DNA of 64,000 bases from Allium sativum. Taxonomy: Eukaryota > Streptophyta > Magnoliopsida > Asparagales > Amaryllidaceae. A program made the position numbers and the translations under genes. The stretch is taken from NCBI GenBank assembly GCA_030737875.1, contig CM060922.1:307263456-307327455 (forward strand), read 5' to 3'. Positions 47,732-60,005 of this stretch are shown here, piece by piece. The notes below the pieces were generated by a model that was not told the DNA's origin, searched no databases, and saw only the letters and a program-made list of their open reading frames with translations. Position 1 is the first letter of the stretch. Each line of letters begins with the position of its first letter.

Positions 47732-47949
47732 AGATTTAGGTGCGATAACAGTTGCATTGAGTAGGAGGCATGCCAGTCTAGAGGTTATGTTTCTGGGTTG
47801 GAAGCAACTAGAGTATATTACAGGATATGATTTCAGACCCAAGAGTGAATTGGATTCAGAAACGCTAGTAAGCTAAACGATTAGATCGATTTTGATTGAG
47901 TGGATTGGTTCCAGTTAGAAGGACAATCCTAACCTATTAGAAATCATCT

Positions 47950-48640
47950 CTAAGGTAGAGATGGGTATCGATGGGAAGAGAATGATCAAGCAAGGATTTA
48001 ACCGGGAAGGATGGCTTCGAAATAATGGGGGACTAGTTGTACCCAACGTAGATAGACTGAGAGATGAAGTGCTTAGAGCATATCATCACTCAAAACTGGC
48101 TATACATCCCGGTGGTAACAAAATGTATTGAGACATGGATCAGACCTACCACTGGGAAAGGATAAATAAGGACGTTGGGAAGTTTATGCCCAAATGCATG
48201 AATTGCCAATTAGTTAAAGCTGAGAAAAAAAGCCTAACGGGTTGTTAAAACCATTAGAAATTTCTAAATGGAAACGGGAACAAGTCTCAATGGATTATAT
48301 TGATGGTTTACCAAGGACTTGGTCAGGTCATGATGGTATTTGAGTGAATCGTGTAATTGAGGATCTTTTGAGAACTTATATATTGGATTTTGGAGGGTCA
48401 TGGGATGGCCAATTGTATCTGGTTGAGTTATAGTTATTAGCCCAGTATTGGTACGGTTCCAATTGAAACTATGTACGGAAGACCGTGCAAGGCACCATCT
48501 TGTTGGTTGGAGAATGGTGAGAAATTTGAGCTTAGACCAGAAATAATAAGAGGGACTTCAGGCAAGATCAAGGTTATCCAACAGAGAATGAAGACTACCT
48601 AAGATAGGCAGAAGACTTATGTCGATAAGAGACGAAGAGA
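47950..48640 (+). pseudogene. pol: Integrase remnant lacking catalytic core, element 4
   Basis: The zinc domain reads HHSKLAIHPGGNK...CMNCQLVKAEK with stops and a frameshift near 48235. The sequence runs to GLPRTWSGHDGI and then jumps to VNRVIEDLLR, losing the segment that holds the second Asp and the Glu of the triad. Confidence 0.78.
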
Positions 48641-48641
48641 T

Positions 48642-49082
48642 TTGGAATTCTTCGTTAACGACTTGGTGTTCGTCAAGGTCTCTCCATTGATGAATGTGAT
48701 TCATTTTGGTGGGAAAGGTAAGTTAGCACCAAGGTTTGTTAGTCCATTTTCACTTCTCAAGCAAGATGGGAATTTGGCATATAAAGTTGAGTTACCGGAC
48801 AAGACGGAGGGAGTTCATAACGTATTTCATGTTTCCCAGTTAAGGAAGTTTGTGCAAGACCCTAATGTGGCTATTTCACCAAATCAGTTGGAATATATTG
48901 AGGTTGAACCCGAGGCGGTTAGGAACTGCAAGCCTATGCGTATTGTTGGGAACGATACGAAGCAGCTTTGAAGGAAGGCAGTGAAACTAGTCAAAGTTCA
49001 ATGGGGTGATGATGAGAAAGGCTGCACTTGGGAAACAGAGGAGGACATAAGGAAGAAGTATCCAGAACTCTTTTCTTGGTAA
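48642..49082 (+). pseudogene. pol: Integrase C-terminus and chromodomain, element 4
   Basis: An open stretch from 48642 (GDLVFVKVSPL-like start, APRFVSPF for the GPF motif) runs to TGA 48969-48971. It continues in frame through [13 protein letters not shown]...CTWETEEDIRKKYPELF to TAA 49080-49082. The chromodomain tail is well conserved; one stop separates it from the rest. Confidence 0.82.
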
Positions 49083-49237
49083 GGTTTTGGTAGTGATAGT
49101 TCTTCCCTTCTTAGTAAACCGCAAGCTAGGATAGGCTTGTTGTGTTGTTCTGTATGTTTTATTGTTTGAAAATGATTGATAGGCATGTAGAATTCCTTGT
49201 ATGTTTCGGTTAAGGAATTTCGGGGACGAAATTTCTT

Positions 49238-49249
49238 AAGGGGGGAGAA
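49238..49249 (+). other. Polypurine tract, element 4
   Basis: AAGGGGGGAGAA directly before the 3' LTR. Confidence 0.85.
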
Positions 49250-51808
49250 TGTAATGACGCGCATTCTATGCATCAGAGGATCATATAATTTTTTTTCCTG
49301 GTAAGTCGTATGGTCTGTACTTTGGGGGAACGACTAGTGGTGTCATTTCCCATGTTCATGATTTTTGTCGATTTTTAAAAAACCGTTTTGCCCTTAGCTG
49401 ATCTTGTTTCATTCATAACTTTTGATTGGTAAAGAGTTTTGACCTGAAACCACTTCCATTAGATCCGTTTGATGGTTTACCTTTCCGTAGAGTGGTCACG
49501 TTAGTCAAACGGACTTACCGTTTGGGAGATATGGCTGAATTAATGTTTAGAGGGTGAAAAACAGCTTAATTGGGCTTAACTGGGTGATTAGTAGCTAGGC
49601 CCGTTGGGGGATTTCGGGATTAGGAGTATATGAGGGCTGCTAGGGTTTAGAAAACATTCTTTTCAGTATTTTCCAGCCACCACTAACCTCCTTTGAACCC
49701 TAGCCATGGCCTCCACTTTCTAAATCTCTTCAAAACACCTCTAAATTACTTTCTTATCAAGGATTAAGCTAATCAACATCAAACCAAGCCAAGATAGCAT
49801 CAAATCAGAATTGGGGCTGCTGCTAAGCATTGGGATTCAACCTAAAATAGAGGATATTTCGGATCTATAGTTTAATTTGTGGCAAAGGTGAGTGATTTGC
49901 ATAGTTCCTCACTAATTATGGCTAATTAGGGTAATTAGCGAAGATTAGCGAAATTATAACTCAAAAAAATCTAGAAAAAGTTGTAAAATTCCAGAATATA
50001 ATTTTATGCCTCTTATATGAATTTGGGTTAATTTAGACTAATTTTGCTAATCCCGGAATTTAGGGGATTAAGGGATGATCAGTGATAATTAGCGAAATTT
50101 TGCATCATAAAAATATGGAAAATTTGTAAAATTCTAAAATATTGTTTTAGAGCTCTGGTAGAAATTTGGGTTGATTTGGTTAAGTTTTACTAATCTTATC
50201 ATTAGTTGTTCTTAAACATGCTTAAGGGGAAAATAAGGGTTTTTCGGTATGTTTGATCCGTTTTGACATATCATATTGTTGTTTTGCTGTTTGTGTATGT
50301 TTATACGTGTTGCTATGGCTGTATGGTATGCTTTGTGATTGTTTAGAACAGGTAGAATGGTCGAAAACGTCGTCGTGTGGAGTAAAACAGTCGTTGGAAA
50401 GTTGCAGGAAAATATGCAGGGAACCGGATCGGATCGCCCCCTATAAATGAACCGCTCGTGATGTACTTTGGCCGATCCGAGACGTGATGAACCAGAAGCC
50501 TCGACCCGATCAGAGGGAGGGATCACGACCCGACTAGAACCGCCTGCATGAAACTCACAAGCACCAACCACGAACCGCCTGAAGAAGCAAGTCACAATTC
50601 GATGCTCTGGAGCTGACACCACGATCTGAACCAATCGAGTGAAGAAGCCCGATCCCGAACCGGAGCATCCACGAACTGAGAAGCTGAACTGATCCGATGT
50701 TCTAGAGGCGTCATCGCAAGCCACAACCCGACCTGAGGAGGAACTAGCGACCCGATCCGAACATGATGGATGACCATGGACTGAATGAGGAGAGGAGGAT
50801 TGATCCAAACGGAAGCTGATTTCTGAACCGATCTAGAGATGATGACCAAAACCTGAGATGTAAAGGTAGTCCAAATGGGAAGTTTGTACTCAGGATCCAG
50901 TTGGGAACCAATGAGTTAACTTCACGATTGGATTTTGTTGCGGGACGTGTGCAATGGGGTTGTCGGTATTCATAACTTTGGTTCACCACTGAGAGATGGA
51001 TAGTGGGCTTGTAGTGATAGTTGTACGGGGTTGGACTCCGTCACAGCCCAAAGGATTAGGTGACCAAATAGTGGATATCGTATGTTTTACGCACTGAGTG
51101 AGAGATGTGAGGATGGTTGCTATGCTTGATCGTTTGCCATCACTATGACATGCACACCCCCTCCCCCGTTTCTTTCCACCATATGTTAGTGGCACCTTAG
51201 AGTATTGTACGGTGTGTAGTGTTACTCTTTGGTTGCAGGTCCAAGTTCAGGTATGGTTGGATTATACTTTTATTGTTCTGTTTTGTTGCTTATCGCTCAT
51301 ACCAGACTTTTGTCTGACCCAGAGTTTTATGTCTCTTCTTATTACTCTGGGTGCTCCTAAACGAGCAGACTAGGGACAGGTTAGGTGGTATGCACGAGTA
51401 GTTGTATCAGAGATGAGCAGGAGGCTCCCACGCACGATATATAGATATTCTCCTTGTGTTATTGAAGGTCACTGCTTGGGCATTAGTAGTGTACCTCCTT
51501 CTTTTACTTTCTTTTGCTTTAGAGATAGTTTTAAAGTTGTAATATTGACGTTGGATCATAAGCTATATTTTGGATTTCCGCTGCTATGATGATGATGATT
51601 TTAATTTTCAGATTATGCACTGTCTCGCCTGTTCCATGTCAAGTATGTTACTATTATATTTTATTCCATGCGCTGTGAGACATTCTACAGGTTTCTTTGT
51701 TAGTTCTTTCATCTTCTTTCCTTTCTTTGACGACCGTCCCGTGCTAGCGGACATGTGTACAGCGCACTTTCAGAGGAAATGTCGGTTAATGCGGGGCGGG
51801 CCATCACA
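49250..51808 (+). repeat. Element 4 3' LTR
   Basis: 2559 bp, TGTAATGACGCG...CATCACA, colinear with the 5' LTR, including TATA-like site (49627) and donor (49888). Confidence 0.93.
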
Positions 51809-53248
51809 ATTTATAGCTAGAATTACTTGGTTTCCAAGGTGTAATATGTAAAGTCCTCACAAATAGGTTTACAGTGTGATCAGCTTTTACATAGCTTGGG
51901 TGTTGGCAGGACTGTCATGGGCTTTCTTTTGCAGTTTAGGGTAGCTGGTTGGAAATTGTAGAGTAGGTTATATTTTTAACTAAAGGTGATTTGAAATCTC
52001 ATGGGCCTTTGGCATGTAGGTGACAGCAGTATGTTGACGTGGTTCTTTAAAGCATCGAAATTCTTTAGCACAAAAAAAGGAGCTACTATGTTTAGATAGG
52101 AGGAAGAGTGGGATAAGATCGAAATTAGTTTTCATATGCATGTGCATTTGTACGATTTGTACAGGGTATGGCAAGTATAGGATAGGGCAGCTTAAAGGAA
52201 ATAGCTAGGACTATAACCCTAATTTTAGTATGCGTGAAAAGCTTAGATTAGGGTAGAACGGTAGGAGTTGAAAATACACATCTGTTTTTATCTAAAGAGG
52301 CGATTCAAGCTGGCAAATAATTTTGATATGATTACTTGATATGTCCTTTTTAGATCCTAACCCTTCATATGATGTCGTTTGACAACACTGTAGGAGTTCT
52401 TGATTTTCATTTTGATGTTGAGAGCATTGAATCGTTATATCTGGTCTGTGCATTTCTAAACATATGATGAGTTATATAATAGTAGATTTGCCTTCACATA
52501 AATTGGCTTGTTTCCTTTAGGTCTGCATTAGTCAATTTTATAGGGTGGCTTGATATTTTCTTCTGCGTTGAGGCACGATGATACCCGACAGTGAAGGTGG
52601 TGACAAGAAATGTAATTTATTTTATTTTTATTTTACTTAACTTAGGGTCAAATATTTTGGTTGATTGGATTTTATTTCACCCAAAAATATAATAATATAG
52701 ACAAGTTAACTTATATTGGGATATGCCAAAAATGTTGATTTAGGATGCAAAATACGTTAAATAAAAAAGTTTGCTTATTTTCCAAATCAAAAATTACAGT
52801 AAAATTCTAAAAATTAAATTATAACTACGTCTCAAAAATCTTGTCCAAATTCGAAATCAATGTTCAATTATATTAAATAATTGTTATGGCTCATAAACGA
52901 TTCCACAACAACTATTTCAGAACTTGATTTGACATAAAACAAAATCTACAATATGAAAACTCGATCTTTCTCTTCCGTTAAAAAAATATTACCTAATAAA
53001 CCTTAACGTTTCTTGTTTCACAAAAATCCAACTTATATTGGATAATGTACGTCCAATTGAAGTAAAAAACATTATATTACGAAATATCGCGCTGCTGCAG
53101 TTCGTTTTGTAATTAATTTATAAATATATATATTCAAATTCCATTTTCGATAAATAATTCCGATATAAAATCCTTTTATATTACCAAATCAATATTTAAA
53201 ACAAATTTAAATATTCGTAATTAACATCCAAAAATCAGGGACATTACA
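51809..53248 (-). repeat. U3 end of old LTR copy B
   Basis: This continues copy B after element 4. The block 52930-53070 (AAAATCTACA, TTTCTCTTCC, TTTCTTGTTTCAC) matches 11040-11170 of copy A and, more weakly, the solo LTR. It ends AGGGACATTACA, that is TGTAATGTCCCT on the minus strand, a plausible LTR start. No coding is seen. Confidence 0.55.
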
Positions 53249-53543
53249 CATTTAATTGGAATAAAATGGAATGTGAATTGGGTTTATCGTGAACGATGCT
53301 TTAACAACATTTGTTATTTAACCTGATTTACAGTGAAATGTGATTTGGAATTTATAAATATTTTGATTAAGATTTAACGAGAATTTTCCAAAGTAAAGTT
53401 TTCCAATTTAATATATTAAATTAGAACTGAATGGAATTCGATTTGATAATAATCGAAGTGAGAATCTGTGGAGGAAGACTGTTAATATATATGGAATTTA
53501 AAAGGCTTTGTTGTTATTCCATTTATATTACTAGTTAGATACG
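53249..53543. other. Unassigned AT-rich flank
   Basis: About 295 bp between the copy B LTR start and element 5. I recognise nothing in it. Confidence 0.5.
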
Positions 53544-56500
53544 TTTAATGCCCCACGTCCATTAATGTCACTCACAAAGAGAATGCATTAACTTTCATGG
53601 AGCATTTTAAGTGTGTATAGAACAGAAACTTAAAAACAAGACAAATATAAACAGTACTAAAACTTTATTTCATTGCAGCGGAAAATACATAAGTTTGATT
53701 ACATCATCAAAACCAGAGTCAAAGTACACAATATCCATCTTGATTATCAAAGTACATAAATTGAAAGACATAATCCCCAATACAAAATAACCATAAATAA
53801 GAGAGGCTGAACTTTACTTTAGCGATCCAAGCAGTGTTCTAAAAGCAAGAAATACAGCTGTCCAAAATCAAGCTCCACTAGTGCTAGTTCCAACTTGAGC
53901 ATCTTGGGGGAAAGGAAGAAAAGAGGAGGAAACAAAGGGGGTCAGACATAAAGTCTGGCGAGTGCGATAACTTTAACAATATAATTACCAAAATAACTAG
54001 GCTAAGGCATAAGTTGGAAAATAAGGAAATGACTGTGAACAATTGGGTATGACAGAGTAAACAAGGAAACAAGATGAGCAACGATAACGTTAAAGGCGCA
54101 CCTAAACCACTATAAGATAATTACTATACTGCACCACCACTATACTGTACTGCACCACCACTAGTCACCCTAAGGTTGATCCCGTCTACAAGACTTTAAT
54201 AATGATAATGGTAGTTTCGTGCACCCCTAGCTACCTTCATAGGTGCCACCTGCCCCTATCTCCACTAGGTGTACCCACTACCCCCAAGCGATCGGCTCCC
54301 TAACTTGTAGATACTCGTGCTGGCCCCACAGTGGGGTGTATCACTCCCCAAAGTGGCAACCCGATACCACCAATAATGCACGGCTTATACCTACACGATG
54401 AAACAACGTCTTACCTACCAGCCCGGGTCCACACATGCATATGAACCCGTTGGACTTGCGTTGCCACCACTAACCCGGTTTGGCCTCTTACAGTCAAGCC
54501 CAGTATGCGTGTCCCGTCCTCGACTTGGGTCGAGCCCACAAAGATACGTATGGGTTATTGGTTGAAACGGGCCCTCATTATTTGACACAAGCTATCCACC
54601 TAAGCTTGGTCCCCTCTAGTACATCCCACTTAACCCTCTTCTTATTCATGTTTACTTACATGTTTCAATTTTTTGTTAAGTATTTCTAATCGTATTTCAA
54701 ATGCCACCCAAGGCACCTACTAAATTCCACATGCCACCAAAGGCACCCACTTAACCCCCTCATGTCCCACTACATGTTTATCTGGTTAAGTGTTTCTTAA
54801 TTCATTAAGACTGTAACCTTATAAAGACCTCTCACATTAGACGGGCATTTGTGGCAGCTGGATTTGTCGGGCGGGTCTGGGCAGTCTTACACCACAAAAG
54901 AGCCTAACCTCATGTCTTTACAACTGTTACGCATTTAGTTTATGCCTAAGACCTCCCACATTAGACTGGCATTTGTGGCAGCTGGATTTGCCGAGCAGTC
55001 TTACACCACAAAAGAGCCTAACCTCGTGTCTTAAACGATTAATTACTCCTAACTAATCATTCCCCAATTTGAATTAATTTCCCTATTCACATTCCAAATT
55101 TAACTATGGCCATAGTTGACTCAATTATGTCCATCTATTTATGGTATGTAAAATCATACCAATTTTCATCACAAATTAATTTTATGCCATTTAAGGCATT
55201 TATGCCAATTTTTAATATTAAATCTTTTTTAATAATATCCTATTACCCCCACGTTGTACGTTCGAATAGTCTAACTCATGGAATAAAGAGAAAACATCAC
55301 AACATACATATAATTAAAGATAGATCTAAACATTGGGGTTAACTTGCATGTGTGAATGATGATGTTCTACATCTAAAACTTCCATAGGCGAAAATTACAA
55401 CTTGCATAAAACTACATATGTCATAGATCCAAATCTAAGGGTGTAAACTTGCATAGGCAATGGTCACAACTTGCATAAATCATGTATGTCATGGATCTAC
55501 ATCTAAAGGTATAAACTTGCATAGGAAATAACCACAAACTTGCCTAACATGATTCATATTCCAAACTCATATATTTATATAAACTTGCATATGTGATTTA
55601 TGCAATATAAAAATGGTGCAAACTTACATCTGAACTTAGCATGTAGAATTTAGCATAGAACTCACACATGTCATAGCCTAACTTTAGATCTAAAATAGAT
55701 GTCATGGAATGTGTAAGGTTATACATAATCTTTACTAACTTGCATATGATTCACATCTAAATCAAAACCTAAAATTGCATACATACATATGATTTATCAT
55801 ATGAATCAACATAACCAAACTAGCATATGAACAACATGATGATTTGATTATACATAAGCCAATCATATAATTACAACATAGGTGATAGCATCATAACTTT
55901 ATAACATCGTAGAATTTACAACATGTATGATAACATCATAATTTTACAACAAAATTATAACATGCGGTCAATAATCCACATCATATCAATATAATCCACA
56001 TCATAACTTAATCCAATTAAATTGTTAATTATTTTATTAAAATTATCGAACTCACAACTCAAAGAAGGTCTTGAGTTCTGAATTCTGAGTTCTGAAGTTG
56101 TATTAGCTTTCCCTTGAAGTAGATTCGTTGTTAGAGTTGAATAGAATTGAATTTGATTTTATTTCTTCCTCTTTAATTGGTGGCGGCTATGCTGAGTTGC
56201 TAGGTGACGGCATGGAGACCATGAATCTAATTTTATTTTGATTTTAGGGTTTGAGTCTGTAGGTGTTTTTATAGAGTTTAGGATTAGTTTAGGCCGTCCG
56301 GTCAACCTAGAATTAATCCCAGCCAATCAGAGCAGATCAGAAACCCTAATGAGTCAGCATCTAGGCACAAACAGGTCACCAAACAAATCTGCCCGGGGGG
56401 GGGGGGGGGGGGAGGTCGCCCCCCGGGTCGACCTGGTCAGGGTAGGTCGACCCCCAGGTCGACCCTATGGTCGACTTGGCCCTGGCGGGAATTTTCCCAC

Positions 56501-56735
56501 CTAGCCTGTTTGACTCTGAAATTTGAATTTTTTGAAATCTGTTTTAAATTTTCTGAAACTTCCGATGGCCATAACTTCTTCATACGAAGTCCAATTCACG
56601 CAAACTCGGACTCTATCTCAACCATAATTCCGAGACGAACACAATGGCGTAACCCGTTTCCCTTAATTCTCACAACTGAGATTAGTTATTCTTTAATTTG
56701 TAATTATAGTGTTAACACAAATACGGGGTGTTACA
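53544..56735 (-). repeat. Element 5 3' LTR
   Basis: 3192 bp. On the minus strand: GTCGAC cluster (56427-56475) beside an 18-base G run, TATA box near 56265-56274, donor GTGAGT (56054-56055), paired hairpins (54961-55021 and 54837-54907), CAGAC/GTCTG hairpin (53943-53957), and AATAAA (53665-53670). Confidence 0.95.
54837..55021 (-). other. Paired hairpins, element 5 3' LTR
   Basis: Both pair TTAGGC with GTCTAA (one G-T) and TTTGTGG with CCACAAA. The 54961-55021 hairpin has lost part of its apical loop. The 5' LTR copies are at 63183-63253 and 63306-63376. Confidence 0.72.
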
Positions 56736-57332
56736 TACTCCCCTCCTTAAAGGATTTCTCTCTTGAAATCTCAAAGTTAAGGAGAATGCATATCCAAACA
56801 TCCAAACAACCATCTACTCAACCATCAACCACAGTCATCCATTGTCCTTATAAAATTTCTAATGTTGTATGAACGTATGCTACAAGTGTGTGTATATGCT
56901 CTCTATTAAATGCAAAATCAGGTGGTCTACTGATTCAGTTGACCTCCTTAATGCAAACCATGTTAATGCCATGCGTCCATTATGTATGCGAAAGAATCCT
57001 ATCGATACATATCATTTCTATATGCGTGCACAACCATTCACCAAAATGCAACATCCATATGATAGCACAATTATACATTCATTAACTTAAATATGTACAC
57101 ACATTTATATGCAATATGCAATATGCAATATGAAGTGACTGAGCCGATTTAGTGCCTAAAGTGTGTGTATATGTATCCACGAGCAAACACTTGCATCCAC
57201 ATGCATCCGTCATACATAACATGTCTCAAACACATGTTCCAACCATAGGACTACACTATCTAAAGGTCAAAGATACTAGCGAGAGGGCATACTAAAGATA
57301 AGATAAGTACAAGCTAAGCGATAAAGGAGAAA
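56736..57332 (-). other. Spacer with purine tract and hairpin, element 5
   Basis: The purine tract on the minus strand is AAGGAGGGGAGTA (56736-56748), one base off elements 2 and 3. The 27-nt hairpin is at 56921-56947. No coding is seen. Confidence 0.8.
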
Positions 57333-58265
57333 TTAAAAGACATACCCTCGAAAAAGAAAAGGGTACAATGAACGCATCTTCTCTTTTGTCTCCCAAGTAG
57401 CGTTGCTCTCATCATCTTCCCATTGCACTTTGACTAGCTTGACCTCTCGATTCCTCAACTTCTTAATCTCCGACCCAAGAATGCACGTAGGAGCTTGTCG
57501 AATCGTCGCATCACGCTCTATCTCCACCTCTCTAAGCAAGCTCGGCTCTACCACTTCCGCGGTCTCATGCAAGCACTTCCTCAAATGTGATACATGGATT
57601 ACGTCGTGTACACCACTAAGTCTCTCAGGCAACTCCACTCTATACGACATCTGCCCAATCCTCTCCTTAATAGGAAACAGACCTACGAACCTTGGTGCTA
57701 ACTTCCCAACGGACCCAAAGCGAACGGCGTTCTGTAATGGAGACACCTTGACAAAGACCATGTCCCCAATATCAAAGTCAAGATCTGTCCTCCTCTTGTC
57801 CTCATACGATTTCTGCCTATCTTGCGCCGTCTTCATCCTCCTTCGAATCAGATCGATCTTCTCCGAAGTCTCTCTAATCATATCGGGCCCAAGCAAGATC
57901 TTATCTGTAGACTCCCACCAACATGTAGGCGAATGACCCGGCCGTCCATAAAGAGCCTCGAACGGTGCCATGCCGATGCTAGACTGAAAGCTATTATTAT
58001 ACGCAAACTCCACCAATGGAAGATGTTCCTCCCATGTACCTCCGAAATATAAGACACGCAATCTCAATAAGTCCTCTAGAATACGATTCACCCTCTTGGT
58101 CTAGCTGTCCGTCTGAGGATGATATGCGGTGCTCAAACATGACTGAGTCCCTACCGCCTCTTGCAAGCTCTTCCAAAACCCTCTAGTAAAGATAGGATCG
58201 CGGTCGCTTAATATGCCAGAAGGAACACCGTGCAAACGAACTATTTCTCGAATGTATACGGAGGC
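57333..58265 (-). pseudogene. pol: Integrase core to chromodomain, element 5
   Basis: It reads in one frame with a TAG at 58101-58103. Around it the conserved TDGQTER region is altered: Gly becomes Ser, and the catalytic Glu becomes Lys (58095-58097). SDRDP is present. The GPF motif reads GLF. The chromodomain tail (LVKVQWEDDE, ATWE) is intact and ends at 57333. Confidence 0.88.
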
Positions 58266-60005
58266 TCACCATGGAGCAGTCCTCTTACTCTTCACGGGAA
58301 TGAAATGGGTGCTCTTAGTAACTTTGTCTACCACGACCCAAATCCCCGTATTACCCTTTCTCGATATCGGCAACCCATCAATAATGTCCATCGAGACACT
58401 TTCCCACTTCCATGGTGGGACCTCCAATGGGTGAAGCAATCCATCGGGCTTCTTTTGCTCTGCTTTTACTTGTTGGCACACCAAGCATCTAGCGACAAAC
58501 TCGGCCACATCCCTCTTTATGCTGGCCCAAAAGTAAACTCGTCTCATGTCCATGTACATCTTGCCCCCGCCGGGATGGATGCTCATCTTCGAACAATGTG
58601 CATCATCAAGAATGTTCTTCCTCAAATTCTCGTCCCGTGGTACACAAAGTCTACCGTCCATATGTAACCAACCCTTATCATCTAGGGTATACCTAAGGAG
58701 ATGGCTCAATGACTCCCCTCTTTTGAGCTTCTCTACCAACTCAACCAACTGTTGGTCATCTCGTTGTGCCTCACCAATCCGTCCCAAAAGCGTATTTCTG
58801 ACCTCTAAGGATGCTAGCAAACCGGGTATGAAGTCAACGGAAGGTCTAAAGTCAAACGTAGAGATGAACTCTAAGCTTCGCCGCTCAACAAACAACAGAC
58901 TCAAGAACAACCTTTTACTACTTAAGGCATCTGCCACCACGTTACCCTTGCCAGGGGTATATGCTATTTCGAAGTCGTAGGATGCTAAGAATTCCACCCA
59001 CCTTTGCTGCCACAAGTTCAAGTCCTTCTGAGAGAACAAGCATTTTAGCGATTTGTGGTCAGTAAACAATTCGAATTTCTCACCAAGAAGATAATGGCGC
59101 CAAGACTTAAGCGAGAAAACAATAGCGGCCAACTCTAGGTCATGTGTAGGGTAATTTCTCTCATGCACTCTCAACTTCCTTCCACCATAGGCTATTACCC
59201 TTCCCTCTTGCATTAAGACTGTGCCTAGTCCTGTCCCGCAAGCATCGGTATAAACGGTAAATGGCTTACTCCCATCTGGAAACACTAAGACTAGGGCTGT
59301 GGTCAAAGCTCTCTTTAAACGTTGGAACGCATCATCACAATCTACGTCCCATGTGGAAACTAGGTTCTTCTTCGTCAAGCGTGTTAATGGAGCTGATATT
59401 TTTGTGAAGTCTTTGATAAACTTCCTATAGTAGCCAGCCAACCCTAAGAAACTCCTCACCTCGGTAGCATTTTTAGGGGCCTTCCAATCTTGGATGGCCA
59501 CTACCTTCGTGGGATCCACAGCTATCCCTTCTTTGGAAACCACGTGCCCTAAGAATCGCACTTCCTTCCTCCAAAAGTGACATTTAGAAAATTTAGCTTT
59601 AAGGCTATGCGCTCGAAGAGTCTCCAACACTTCCCTAAGATGTAGGGCATGCTCTTCCTCGTTCTTAGAAAAGATCAAGATGTCGTCCACAAAGACTACC
59701 ACGAATTTATTAAGGTACTCCCTAAACACCCTACTCATTAAGTCAACAAAGTATGCAGGGGCGTTTGTCAAACCGAAGGGCATCACAAGCCACTCAAAGA
59801 AACCGTCTGGAGTCCTAATGGCAGTCTTGTCTATGCTATCCTCAACCACTCCCAACTGATGGAAACCCGTGGCTAAGTCCAACTGCGAAAACGCTGAGGT
59901 TCCAACTAACTGATCGAAGAGATCGTCAATCCTCGGCAGTGGGTATCTATTCTTCTTAGTAAGCTTATTAAGTTCTCTATAGTCCACACAGTCTAAGGGA
60001 CCCAT
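58266..60005 (-). pseudogene. pol: RT-RNase H-integrase N-terminus, element 5
   Basis: This 579-codon open stretch holds RT (YRELNKL, FVDD), RNase H (YTDACGTG) and the integrase zinc domain with first catalytic Asp (SMDIIDG). It stops at TGA 58266-58268, where relatives have Leu. Its upstream end is set by a 2-bp deletion near 59995, so its first Met is not a real start. Confidence 0.88.

Larger units (their letters stand above)
46288..47876 (+). pseudogene. pol: Collapsed protease-RT-RNase H region, element 4
   Basis: Only scraps are readable: a protease flank (VTNPVGGSTSLSMICR, near 46345-46395), FVLGFNGFSIILG near 46438, and a DDILVYSS fragment of RT near 46788. The RNase H end (VALSRRHASLEV...GYDFRPKSEL) is at about 47750-47850. 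The length is far too short for the missing domains. Much of 46850-47270 is GACTCGAG-rich repeat. Confidence 0.75.
42856..51808 (+). mobile_element. Element 4: decayed chromovirus of a second LTR family, duplication ATTTA
   Basis: LTRs at 42856-45393 and 49250-51808 are flanked by ATTTA (42851-42855 and 51809-51813). The LTR sequence is unlike that of elements 1-3 and 5. It ends CATCACA and starts TGTAAC or TGTAAT. Gag is open, but protease and RT survive only as fragments and the integrase core is deleted. The chromodomain tail shows it belongs to the chromoviruses. LTR divergence is roughly five percent or more by eye. Confidence 0.95.

Noticed and set aside
50212..50808. 198-codon minus-strand frame in element 4 3' LTR (119-codon partner at 43801-44160)
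   Set aside because: It is antisense to the LTR leader and the 5' LTR copy has different breaks, so it is not under coding constraint.
53249..53543. Host gene fragment
   Set aside because: No open frame, splice pattern or recognisable motif in this AT-rich flank.
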